64,000 nt of DNA from UBA2882 sp045542735 (GTDB taxonomy: Bacteria; Bacillota; Clostridia; Lachnospirales; Lachnospiraceae), in assembly GCA_045542735.1 (NCBI GenBank), contig JAZQLQ010000026.1:62001-126000 (forward strand), in the 5' to 3' direction. The position numbers and the translations under genes were made by a program. The notes under the pieces were generated by a model, which was not told where the DNA came from, did no database searches, and worked only from the letters and a program-made list of their open reading frames with translations. This document shows, piece by piece, positions 50,542 through 58,432 of the stretch (the first letter of the stretch is position 1; every line of letters begins with the position of its first letter).

Positions 50542-51537
50542 GTGAATGACAGAGCAATAGTTGTGCTGGAACAATATGATTTGGAAGTATTTGACACCCG
50601 GAAAGGCAGAGGTGTCATTATTGCCGATACCGATAAAGGGCTTGTGACTCTTTCAGAATATACAGGAAAATCGGAAAGACTAACTTTATATAAAGCTATA
50701 TGTGACCGTTTGGAGGCTCATGGGCTTTCCAATATAGACAATTTGATACCCAATGCTGAAAATCAGTTATATGTAACCGATGCAGACGGGAAAAATTATG
50801 TGGTCAAGCGATATGTAGAGGGCCGGGAGTGCGATGTAACCAATGTGGAAGAATGTCGTCGCATGGTAAAGGAAATTGCCAAGCTTCATCACAGGATGGA
50901 GTTTGGAGAGATTTTACAACCTGAGAATGCAGAAACCGAGCCGGTTATTCGGGATTTTTCTAAGAGAGAAGCAGAACTTTTACGAGTGCGTTCCTTTATC
51001 CGTAAGCAATCCAAAAAGGGCGAATTTGAATTGGCTTTTTTAAAGGAATATGCGTATTTCGAGAATGTAGCAAAGCAGGCAGCAGCGCTTTTAAGTGCAG
51101 AGTGTCTTGAGGGACTTTCTAAGCTGGTAAAAGAAAAGGGCATGTATTGTCATGGAGAGTGTAATCAGCACAATCTGTTATTGCGGGATAATGATGGGAT
51201 TGTTGTAACCCATTTTGAAAAATGTTGTATGGATATCCAGGTAAGGGATTTATATTTGTTTTTGCGCAAAATATTGGAAAAGAACAATTGGTCCTATGAG
51301 ATGGGTTATTCTATATTGGAAACCTACATGCAACAAAAAGAATTGAGCAGACAGGAAAAGCAATATTTATATGCAAGGCTTTTATATCCGGAGCGGTTTT
51401 GGAAAATTGCAAACGCATATTTGAACAAGAGAAAATCGCTTCCGCCACGCAGACAACTGGAGAAATTGAATGTATTGACGGAAATTGAAGGAAATCGGAT
51501 GAAATTTTTGGAGAATCTTTCAAAGGAATTACTTTAG
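50542..51537 (+). CDS. CotS-family spore coat kinase-like protein
   Basis: A 331-residue protein of the spore-coat CotS/YutH family, built on an aminoglycoside-phosphotransferase kinase fold. Visible: lysine strand NYVVKRYVEG, catalytic loop YCHGECNQHNLLL, then THFEKCCMDIQVRDLYLFLRK, where the usual DFD is altered to HFE, so kinase activity may be lost. The C-terminal PERFWKIANAYLNKRKSLPPRR is typical of the family. GTG at 50542 is preferred because AAGGGAG lies 9 nt before it; ATG at 50533 is nearly in contact with that site. Sigma-E-like promoter upstream. Confidence 0.82.
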   Translation: MNDRAIVVLEQYDLEVFDTRKGRGVIIADTDKGLVTLSEYTGKSERLTLYKAICDRLEAHGLSNIDNLIPNAENQLYVTDADGKNYVVKRYVEGRECDVTNVEECRRMVKEIAKLHHRMEFGEILQPENAETEPVIRDFSKREAELLRVRSFIRKQSKKGEFELAFLKEYAYFENVAKQAAALLSAECLEGLSKLVKEKGMYCHGECNQHNLLLRDNDGIVVTHFEKCCMDIQVRDLYLFLRKILEKNNWSYEMGYSILETYMQQKELSRQEKQYLYARLLYPERFWKIANAYLNKRKSLPPRRQLEKLNVLTEIEGNRMKFLENLSKELL

Positions 51538-51585
51538 CAATCGGTCGAATCATGTTATACTTGACTTTGCTAAGAGGTACAAACC

Positions 51586-52896
51586 ATGAAAAAAATGAAT
51601 TACAGATGGCTTTTGCTTCTGTTAATCCTTATGGGATGTCTGATTGTGGGATGTAGCAAAGAAACACCACAGCCGGAAGCAGAAGAAGTGATACTAGAAA
51701 GTACATATGTAGAGACCTTGGCAGATTCCTTGGATGAAGCCATTATTATGTCCGTATCGGAGAGTAAGAAAGAGATTAAGTTCTATAATTTGGTCAAGGG
51801 AAGGACCTATACTCTGACCTATGATGGAACAACCGGGATGAAAAACCGTTTTGGTGATGAAATTGTACCGGGACAGCTTGCCGAAGGTGATATGGTGCGG
51901 GTGACCTTTATCAAGGACGAAAAGCGTATCAAATCCATACAGCTTTTGGAAACGGTAGATACTTATCAGGATATTGATTTATTTGAGATTAACAAAGCGG
52001 CCCAGACCATGGAGTTTAAAGGAGAACAATACAATCTTCATGAGAATTGTCTGGTCCTGTCTCAAGGGAAAAGCATTCAATTGGAAGAGATTCACGCCAC
52101 AGACCGATTAAAGATTGTGGCAGCAGACCACAAAGTATATGGGATTACCATTGAGAAAGGCCATGGTTATGTGCGCCTTTCCGGTCACGAAGCCTTTGTG
52201 GGCGGCTGGATTGAAGTGGGACAAGCCGTCATTACGGAAGTTTCAGAGGAAATGCTGTTGGTAGTACCGGAAGGAACTTATACACTTTATATCAGTCATA
52301 AGGGTGTTGCCGGTAGTAAAGAGGTTGTGGTAAAGCGCGGAGAAGAAGCCTTGGTGGATGTAGCCGATTTACAGACCGAAAAGATTAAAAAGACCGGTAA
52401 GATTATTTTTACCATTACACCAACTGACGCAGAGTTGTATATTGATGGTGAATTAACGGATTATAGCAGCGAAGTAGAGTTGGATTATGGCATTCACCAG
52501 ATTAAGATAAAAGCAGAAGGATATAGTACATTAAAACAGTATATTAAAGTAGGAGAGCCGTCAGCTACCTTAAATATCAAGCTGGAGGAGGCAGATGAAG
52601 GAGAAGAGGACGAGAATGAGTCCGAAGAAGAGAAAGATGAGGCCGTCAGTGGCAATTCCGTATCCAATGTGACTTCTCCATCGGACCACCGTGTCTATAT
52701 TGATGCACCGGTCGGCGCTGAGCTCTATTTGGATGGAAGTTATGTAGGAATTGTGCCTACCAATTTTGCAAAGAAAGCCGGCACGTATGTGATATCCCTA
52801 CGTAAGGAAGGCTATCAAACAAGAAGTTATACACTTCAGGTGGATGATGCAAAAAAGGATGTCAGCTATTCCTTCTCGGATCTGACAGCAGAATAA
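51586..52896 (+). CDS. Lipoprotein with two PEGA domains
   Basis: A 436-residue secreted lipoprotein: signal peptide with lipobox LIVGC (cysteine at residue 23). The middle (residues 45-250) consists of beta-rich modules without a clear family. PEGA domains occur near 275-330 (IFTITPTDAELYIDGE, YGIHQIKIKAEGY) and 365-435 (VYIDAPVGAELYLDGSYVG, YVISLRKEGYQ), separated by an acidic Glu-rich linker. PEGA modules usually sit in surface proteins. Downstream of the cotS-like gene; cell-envelope or spore-surface role is inference. Confidence 0.83.
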   Translation: MKKMNYRWLLLLLILMGCLIVGCSKETPQPEAEEVILESTYVETLADSLDEAIIMSVSESKKEIKFYNLVKGRTYTLTYDGTTGMKNRFGDEIVPGQLAEGDMVRVTFIKDEKRIKSIQLLETVDTYQDIDLFEINKAAQTMEFKGEQYNLHENCLVLSQGKSIQLEEIHATDRLKIVAADHKVYGITIEKGHGYVRLSGHEAFVGGWIEVGQAVITEVSEEMLLVVPEGTYTLYISHKGVAGSKEVVVKRGEEALVDVADLQTEKIKKTGKIIFTITPTDAELYIDGELTDYSSEVELDYGIHQIKIKAEGYSTLKQYIKVGEPSATLNIKLEEADEGEEDENESEEEKDEAVSGNSVSNVTSPSDHRVYIDAPVGAELYLDGSYVGIVPTNFAKKAGTYVISLRKEGYQTRSYTLQVDDAKKDVSYSFSDLTAE

Positions 52897-52976
52897 AACA
52901 GTTAAAGTTGCGAAATAATCGCATTTTAAATAAAGGTAACATATGGTATGAACATACATGATTAAGGAGGAGTATT

Positions 52977-54710
52977 ATGAGTTACAAAGAAATGTATGAA
53001 AGCTGGTTATCCAATCCTTATTTTGATGAAGCTACAAAAGCTGAATTGAAGGCTTTGGAAGGTAATGAAAAAGAGATTGAAGATCGCTTTTACAGAGAGC
53101 TTGAGTTCGGTACAGCAGGACTTCGAGGCGTTATCGGTGCAGGTACCAACCGCATGAATATCTATACTGTCCGTAAGGCTACACAGGGACTTGCTAATTA
53201 TATTTTAAAACAGGGCGGAGCAGAAAAAGGCGTGGCAATTGCCTTTGACTCCAGACGTATGAGTCCTGAGTTTGCTGATGAAGCAGCACTTTGTCTTGCA
53301 GCAAACGGTATTAAAGCATATGTATTTGAGTCCTTACGTCCCACACCGGAGCTTTCCTATGCAGTCCGCAAATTGGGTTGTATCGCAGGTATCAATATCA
53401 CAGCCAGTCACAATCCGCCGGAATATAACGGCTATAAAGTATATTGGGAAGATGGTGCACAGATTACACCTCCTCACGATAGCGGTATCATGGCAGAAGT
53501 AGGTGCAATCAGCGATTACAATACTGTAAAAACCATGGACAAGGAAGCGGCTAAGGCAGCAGGAGTTTATGAGACCATCGGTGCAAATATCGATGATCCC
53601 TATATTGAAGAGTTAAAGAGCCAGGTTGTACATTGGGATGCTATCAAAGAAGCACAGAAGGATATTAAGATTGTTTACTCTCCTCTACACGGTACAGGAA
53701 ATATTCCTGCAAGACGTGTCATGAAAGAGTTGGGCTTTGAAAACGTATATGTAGTAAAAGAGCAGGAGCTTCCCGATGGCGAGTTCCCTACCGTATCCTA
53801 TCCCAATCCTGAGGCAGCAGAAGCTTTTGAGCTTGGATTAAAATTGGCAAAAGAGGTAGATGCTGATTTAGTATTGGCAACAGACCCTGATGCAGACCGT
53901 CTCGGTGTGTATGTAAAGGATGCTAAGAGTGGTGAATATATCACATTGACAGGTAACATGTCCGGTTGTCTCCTTGCAGATTATGAGATTGGACAGAGAA
54001 AAGCAACCAAAGGCTTGCCCGAGGATGGTGCATTGATTAAGACTATTGTTACAACCAATATGGCAGATGCCATTGCAAAAGCTTATGGTGTAGAATTAAT
54101 CGAGGTATTAACCGGATTTAAATATATCGGACAGCAGATTTTAGGCTTTGAAGAAAAAGGTAAAGGCACTTACCTCTTTGGTTTTGAAGAAAGCTATGGT
54201 TGTCTGATTGGTACACATGCAAGAGATAAGGATGCTATTGTAGCAACTATGGCACTTTGTGAAGCAGCAGCCTACTACAAGACACAGGGCAAGACTCTTT
54301 GGGATGCCATGATTGATATGTATGAGAAATACGGCTATTACAAAGATGACATCAAATCCATTACATTAAAAGGTATTGAAGGTCTTGCAAAGATCCAGGA
54401 GATCTTAAATACACTCCGCGAGAATACACCTGAGAAATTTGGTGAATATGACGTTGTATCTGCAAGAGACTATAAGACAGGCATTATTAAAGATGTAAAG
54501 ACAGGCGAAGAGAAACCTACCGGCCTTCCTTCTTCCAATGTACTTTACTATGATCTTACCGATGATGCATGGCTTTGCGTACGTCCTTCCGGTACAGAGC
54601 CCAAGGTAAAATTCTACTATGGTATTAAGGGTGAATCTTTAGAGGATGCCAATGCAAAATCTGTAGCACTTGGTGAAGAAGTACTTGCAATGATCAATGC
54701 AATGCTCTAA
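52977..54710 (+). CDS. pgcA: Phosphoglucomutase/phosphomannomutase
   Basis: Alpha-D-phosphohexomutase, 577 aa, the long PgcA-like form. The phosphoserine loop is INITASHNPPEYNGYKVYW, the metal loop is ATDPDADRLGVYV, the sugar loop FGFEESYGCLIG, and the phosphate-binding loop RPSGTEPKVKFYYG. It interconverts glucose 1- and 6-phosphate, linking glycolysis with glycogen and cell-wall sugar supply. AAGGAGGAG precedes the ATG. Strong codon bias suggests high expression. Confidence 0.95.
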   Translation: MSYKEMYESWLSNPYFDEATKAELKALEGNEKEIEDRFYRELEFGTAGLRGVIGAGTNRMNIYTVRKATQGLANYILKQGGAEKGVAIAFDSRRMSPEFADEAALCLAANGIKAYVFESLRPTPELSYAVRKLGCIAGINITASHNPPEYNGYKVYWEDGAQITPPHDSGIMAEVGAISDYNTVKTMDKEAAKAAGVYETIGANIDDPYIEELKSQVVHWDAIKEAQKDIKIVYSPLHGTGNIPARRVMKELGFENVYVVKEQELPDGEFPTVSYPNPEAAEAFELGLKLAKEVDADLVLATDPDADRLGVYVKDAKSGEYITLTGNMSGCLLADYEIGQRKATKGLPEDGALIKTIVTTNMADAIAKAYGVELIEVLTGFKYIGQQILGFEEKGKGTYLFGFEESYGCLIGTHARDKDAIVATMALCEAAAYYKTQGKTLWDAMIDMYEKYGYYKDDIKSITLKGIEGLAKIQEILNTLRENTPEKFGEYDVVSARDYKTGIIKDVKTGEEKPTGLPSSNVLYYDLTDDAWLCVRPSGTEPKVKFYYGIKGESLEDANAKSVALGEEVLAMINAML

Positions 54711-54723
54711 AGAAGTGAATAAA

Positions 54724-55149
54724 ATGAAAGATAATAAGAAAAAATACACCTTAGAAGATTTTCAGGAAATTATCAGGATTTTAAGAGGAGAATACGGTTG
54801 TCCTTGGGATAAGGAGCAAACCCATGGATCTTTGGCAGAATGTATGACGGAGGAGGCAGAGGAAGCAGTTTGCGGAATCCGTCATTACGAAGAAACCGGA
54901 GATGCTGAGAATATGAAGGAAGAATTGGGAGATGTGTTGTTGCAAATCGTGATGCATGCACAGCTTGCCGAGGAGGAAGGCTTGTTTACCATGGAGGACA
55001 TTTTATATGAAATCTGTGAAAAAATGATCCGCAGACATCCCCATGTTTTTGAGCCGGATGGAACACCCTTAAACGGAAGAGAACCGGACCCGGCAAATGT
55101 GAAATCCTGGCAGGAAATAAAGGCAATGGAAAAACAGAAAAATGCTTAA
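54724..55149 (+). CDS. mazG: MazG nucleotide pyrophosphohydrolase
   Basis: A 141-residue single MazG domain that hydrolyses NTPs to NMP and pyrophosphate, cleaning the nucleotide pool. Signature GEYGCPWDKEQTHGSL, EEAEEAV with the Mg-binding ExxE, and EELGDVLLQIVMHAQLAEEEG with ExxxD. Shorter than B. subtilis YabN, which adds a methyltransferase domain; that part is absent here. ATG at 54724 gives the family start. Precedes hup-rqcP-yabP as in many Clostridia. Confidence 0.92.
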   Translation: MKDNKKKYTLEDFQEIIRILRGEYGCPWDKEQTHGSLAECMTEEAEEAVCGIRHYEETGDAENMKEELGDVLLQIVMHAQLAEEEGLFTMEDILYEICEKMIRRHPHVFEPDGTPLNGREPDPANVKSWQEIKAMEKQKNA

Positions 55150-55174
55150 AAATGCCTATTTTTACAATATTTCC

Positions 55175-55203
55175 TTGACAAATGAGGCAAAAGAGATTAT
55201 AAA
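55175..55203 (+). promoter_or_regulatory. Promoter of hup
   Basis: TTGACA (55175-55180), 17-bp spacer, TATAAA (55198-55203). Near-perfect consensus; strong. Confidence 0.9.
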
Positions 55204-55269
55204 TGTTTATAGGCGTTCGCAAGGAACGTAAATAATAATGACAAAACTCAGTAATAGGAGGAGTTCACA

Positions 55270-55545
55270 ATGAACAAAACAGAATTAGTTGCAGCTATGG
55301 CTGATCAGGCAGGAATCTCTAAAAAAGACGCAGAAAAAGCATTAAAAGCTTTCACAGACGTTGTTGGAGCACAGTTAAAGAAAGGTGACAAAATCCAGTT
55401 AGTTGGTTTCGGTACATTCGAAGTATCCGAAAGAGCAGCTAGAGAAGGAAGAAATCCTCAGACTGGCGCTACAATGAAGATCGCTGCTTCCAAAGCACCT
55501 AAATTCAAAGCTGGTAAAGCATTAAAAGATTTAGTAAACGCTTAA
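55270..55545 (+). CDS. hup: DNA-binding protein HU
   Basis: A 91-residue histone-like dimer that bends DNA without sequence preference. MNKTELVAAMADQAGISKKDAE, then GFGTFEVSERAAREGRNPQTG, is the HU pattern with the arm proline. Strong consensus promoter, AGGAGGAG ribosome site and biased codons indicate high expression. Its terminator separates it from rqcP. Confidence 0.98.
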   Translation: MNKTELVAAMADQAGISKKDAEKALKAFTDVVGAQLKKGDKIQLVGFGTFEVSERAAREGRNPQTGATMKIAASKAPKFKAGKALKDLVNA

Positions 55546-55562
55546 TTCAAGTGAACAAACAG

Positions 55563-55597
55563 GAAGCCTTTGCAAGCAAGCAAAGGCTTCTTTTTTT
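55563..55597 (+). terminator. Terminator of hup
   Basis: GAAGCCTTTGC (55563-55573) and GCAAAGGCTTC (55580-55590), 6-nt loop, seven T residues. Confidence 0.95.
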
Positions 55598-55616
55598 CAT
55601 AAAGAAAGGAAATATC

Positions 55617-55856
55617 ATGCGCTTAGATAAATATTTAAAGGTTTCCCGTTTAATTAAAAGAAGAACCGTGGCAAATGAAGCCTGTGATGCAGGTCGTGTC
55701 ATGATTAATGGCAAGGTGGCAAAAGCCGGTGCCGATATTAAAGTGGGGGATGAAATCACCATCAATTTTGGAAATAAAGATGTAAAAGTAGAAGTATTGA
55801 CCGTAGCGGAAACAGTAAAAAAAGAAGAAGCAAAAGAAATGTTCCGTTATTTATAA
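55617..55856 (+). CDS. rqcP: RqcP (YabO) S4-domain ribosome quality control factor
   Basis: A 79-residue S4-fold protein (MRLDKYLKVSRLIKRRTVA, then GRVMINGKVAKAGADIKVGD). It matches RqcP, formerly YabO, which works with RqcH in C-terminal alanine tailing of stalled nascent chains. ATG at 55617 follows AAAGGA; upstream in-frame codons lie in the hup terminator. Context mazG-(hup)-rqcP-yabP-yabQ-divIC is conserved in Firmicutes. Confidence 0.94.
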   Translation: MRLDKYLKVSRLIKRRTVANEACDAGRVMINGKVAKAGADIKVGDEITINFGNKDVKVEVLTVAETVKKEEAKEMFRYL

Positions 55857-55862
55857 GTTGTA

Positions 55863-55891
55863 GGCATAACTTTTATATTCCTTCATATATT
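55863..55891 (+). promoter_or_regulatory. Sigma-E-like promoter before yabP
   Basis: GGCATAAC (55863-55870), 13 nt, CATATATT (55884-55891). In B. subtilis yabP is sigma-E dependent. The -35-like octamer is identical to the one before the cotS-like gene. Confidence 0.5.
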
Positions 55892-55954
55892 TTAATGTGC
55901 AGAGGATAAGAGACACTTACCGGATTGCAGAAATATAGAAGGAGGATTGTGCCC

Positions 55955-56242
55955 ATGGATGATATGAATACAAAGCAGAGAGCACACAAACTGATGCTGA
56001 CAAACAGAAGGACATGTATAGTCAGCGGGGTTTCGGATGTGCTTTCTTTTGATTTGGCAGAAATATTGTTGGAGACGGATCAGGGTATGCTGATGATTAA
56101 AGGGAGTGACCTTCATGTAAACCGCTTGACCCTTGAAAAAGGAGAGGTGGATGTAGAAGGAAAGATTGACAGCCTGACCTATTCCGATATGTCCGGCTAT
56201 GGAAATAAAGGAGAGTCCCTATTGGGAAAACTGTTTAAATAA
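55955..56242 (+). CDS. yabP: Sporulation protein YabP
   Basis: A 95-residue YabP/YqfC-family protein. Pattern: HKLMLTNRRTCIVSGVSDVLSFD, then TDQGMLMIKGSDLHVNRLTLEKGEVDVEG. Required for late sporulation in Bacillus; acts in the mother cell. ATG at 55955 follows AAGGAGG at a somewhat long distance. Its last base overlaps the ATG of yabQ. Confidence 0.95.
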   Translation: MDDMNTKQRAHKLMLTNRRTCIVSGVSDVLSFDLAEILLETDQGMLMIKGSDLHVNRLTLEKGEVDVEGKIDSLTYSDMSGYGNKGESLLGKLFK

Positions 56243-56751
56243 TGAGTGGGCAGATTGTCAACGAGGGGCAGTTTCTGCTTTCATGTTTCATTGCGGGGAT
56301 TTGCATTACTATTGCCTATGATGTGCTTCGAATTTTTCGCAGAGTCTGTAGGCACAATACATTTTGGGTTGCAGTTGAAGATTTGATCTTTTGGATGGGA
56401 GCAGCAATTTTTCTTTTTTATGTGTTGTATGAAACCAATGATGGAGTGATTCGGTGGTTTTCGGTAGTAGGTGCAGCCATAGGTATGTTAGTTTACAAAA
56501 ACATGATAGGGGAACATCTTGTGGAAATTATGTCAACAGTCATAAGATACATACAAGATGTTGTGTCAAATGCTTTGGGTGTGCTATTTAGGCCCGCAAA
56601 GCGCCTTTTTAAAAGGGTTTGGGGCAAATGGAAAAAAGAAAAAAGAAAATTGAAAAAACAAATCAAAAAGAAGTTGACGGGCAACATAAAAAAGGTTAAG
56701 ATAACATTATGTAAACACAAAAATGGGGAGAATAGTAACTATGAGTCGTAG
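56242..56751 (+). CDS. yabQ: Spore cortex protein YabQ
   Basis: A 169-residue membrane protein. FLLSCFIAGICITIAYDVLRIFRR is the family signature, followed by two to three further hydrophobic segments up to residue 90 and a lysine-rich cytoplasmic tail of about 60 residues. In Bacillus it is needed for cortex formation. Overlaps yabP by one base and divIC by 11 nt, so all three are coupled. Confidence 0.92.
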   Translation: MSGQIVNEGQFLLSCFIAGICITIAYDVLRIFRRVCRHNTFWVAVEDLIFWMGAAIFLFYVLYETNDGVIRWFSVVGAAIGMLVYKNMIGEHLVEIMSTVIRYIQDVVSNALGVLFRPAKRLFKRVWGKWKKEKRKLKKQIKKKLTGNIKKVKITLCKHKNGENSNYES

Positions 56752-57043
56752 AGTCGCATTCCGAGGAAAGCGTCAAAATCGTCTCGGTATGTTTCTGGTT
56801 TCTGCGGTAGTGGTTATGTTGTTGGTTGTAGTGGCCGTCAATAGTATCCTGTTAAAGCAGAAGCAGGATGCATATGCAGTCCGTGAGGCTGAATTGGACG
56901 TATTGATCGCAGCAGAGGAAGAAAGAACAATTGAAATTGAAGAATTTCGTAAATACACTCAGACACAAGCATACATAGAAGAGTTGGCAAAAGAAAAGTT
57001 GGGACTTGTGCATGAGGGAGAAATTGTATTTAAGATGCAATAA
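56741..57043 (+). CDS. divIC: Septum formation initiator DivIC/FtsB-like
   Basis: A 100-residue bitopic division protein: basic cytoplasmic N-terminus (MSRRVAFRGKRQNR), one transmembrane helix (about residues 17-37), and an extracytoplasmic coiled coil with the motif IEELAKEKLGLVHEGEIVFK. It joins FtsL and DivIB in the divisome. ATG at 56741 follows GGGGAG; another ATG at 56723 would add six residues. Conserved position after yabQ. Confidence 0.9.
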   Translation: MSRRVAFRGKRQNRLGMFLVSAVVVMLLVVVAVNSILLKQKQDAYAVREAELDVLIAAEEERTIEIEEFRKYTQTQAYIEELAKEKLGLVHEGEIVFKMQ

Positions 57044-57091
57044 GGACATGAATCAAGGTGCAGACAGCACGATTGGTACATGTCCTTTTTG
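57042..57091 (+). terminator. Terminator of the yabP-yabQ-divIC operon
   Basis: AAGGACATG with CATGTCCTT, interior AATC/GATT and GTGC-AGACA-GCAC, followed by TTTTTG. Confidence 0.85.
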
Positions 57092-57145
57092 TTATAGCAT
57101 TTTAGCTGCGATGGTGAGGAAAATTTTATGGACAGGCTGACGGGT

Positions 57146-57179
57146 TTTGACAAAGTCTGCGCAAAGGCTCTTATATAAT
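57146..57179 (+). promoter_or_regulatory. spoIIE promoter: 21-bp spacer and Spo0A-like box
   Basis: TTGACA (57147-57152), 21-bp spacer, TATAAT (57174-57179). TTTGACAAA (57146-57154), the complement of TTTGTCAAA, matches a Spo0A box and overlaps the -35. B. subtilis spoIIE and spoIIG use the same long-spaced, Spo0A-dependent sigma-A layout. Confidence 0.7.
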
Positions 57180-57207
57180 AAAAGCAAAAAAGAAAAGAGT
57201 GGCGTGT

Positions 57208-58386
57208 ATGAAGTGGAACCTGATGGAACGAAATGAGATTGATCATAGCATTATGCCGGAATATGGCCGGAGAAAATTGATTTTATATGCAGATACCTTG
57301 AAAGAAATAGCGGAGAGCTTCGAAGAGACACCAAGAAAAGAAGCTGATACACATATGCAAATGTATCTGTATCGGGAAAGGCAGGAACAAAATACCTTGT
57401 TGGCAGGCCAGTTGGACGAGACGGCGAGAGTATTGAATGAACTTGCGGTTGAAACCTATGCCACTTCCTATTTGATGGAAAGAATCCGTAAAAAAATATA
57501 TAAAGGATTACGGGAAAACGGATTAATAGTCAAGGATTTATATGTCATTGAGATAAAAGAACATTTGGAGATTGGCATGAATGTACGGGCATCCGATGAT
57601 GAGATATATCACACCGATGATTTGATGGAATACATTTCTGAGCTTTGTCATCGGAGATTGCGTCAGATGGAAAGTAATGCCTCCTTTGTACATCGGGATT
57701 CGGTTACATTGGTTTTTGAGGAAGAGGTTAATTATTTTGTAGTGGAAGGGATATCAAAGGCGAAGAAAGAAGGGGAGGAGGAGTCGGGAGACAGTTATCT
57801 TTTAAAAGAATTTGGGAAAGGAATGTATTTGGCGGCTTTATCAGATGGCATGGGATCCGGTTCTGTTGCGGCAAAAGACAGTGAAAAAATGATGGACCTG
57901 TTGGACAAGTTTATGGAGACCGGTTTTCATATGGAAAAGGCCATTACTTTGCTAAATTCCATGATGTATCTACGGGGAGAAAGGGAACGCACACTGACCT
58001 TGGATTCTTGTGAAATCGATTTGTATCAGGGAACCTGTAGATTCTTAAAATATGGAGCTGCTATTTCATTTTTTAAACGGGGCCAAAAAGTATGGAAGAT
58101 AGAGGCAAACTCCTTACCCTTGGGCATTTTTTCCAAGGGAGATCCCGAGGAAGCCGCATACGGTCTGGAGGATGGGGACTATATTGTGATGATGACAGAC
58201 GGTGTGGTGGATGCTTATGAAAATAAATTCGGCACCATGCCCTTAGAGGAATTTATTGGGCATTTAGAATATGAAAATCCCAAGCAAATGGCAAATATGC
58301 TTATGAATATGGCTATCACCAATGCTAATGGGAAAATCCGGGATGATATGACGGTGATTGTGCTGGGAATCTGGTCAAACACTTGA
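57208..58386 (+). CDS. spoIIE: SpoIIE-type PP2C phosphatase lacking the membrane domain
   Basis: A 392-residue protein. The C-terminal 210 residues are a SpoIIE PP2C phosphatase domain (LAALSDGMGSGSVAAKDS near 212, MMTDGVVDAYENKFG near 331, KIRDDMTVIVLGIW). Residues 1-200 are soluble and correspond to the linker/oligomerisation region. The ten-helix membrane part of the roughly 800-residue Bacillus protein is missing. In Bacillus, SpoIIE dephosphorylates SpoIIAA to activate sigma-F in the forespore. ATG at 57208; an in-frame GTG at 57199 is possible. Own promoter; starts the spoIIE-tilS-hpt-ftsH run. Confidence 0.85.
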   Translation: MKWNLMERNEIDHSIMPEYGRRKLILYADTLKEIAESFEETPRKEADTHMQMYLYRERQEQNTLLAGQLDETARVLNELAVETYATSYLMERIRKKIYKGLRENGLIVKDLYVIEIKEHLEIGMNVRASDDEIYHTDDLMEYISELCHRRLRQMESNASFVHRDSVTLVFEEEVNYFVVEGISKAKKEGEEESGDSYLLKEFGKGMYLAALSDGMGSGSVAAKDSEKMMDLLDKFMETGFHMEKAITLLNSMMYLRGERERTLTLDSCEIDLYQGTCRFLKYGAAISFFKRGQKVWKIEANSLPLGIFSKGDPEEAAYGLEDGDYIVMMTDGVVDAYENKFGTMPLEEFIGHLEYENPKQMANMLMNMAITNANGKIRDDMTVIVLGIWSNT

Positions 58387-58432
58387 TTTTTAAGGGTAAA
58401 AACGATATATTAGAACCAGTTGAGGAGATACC

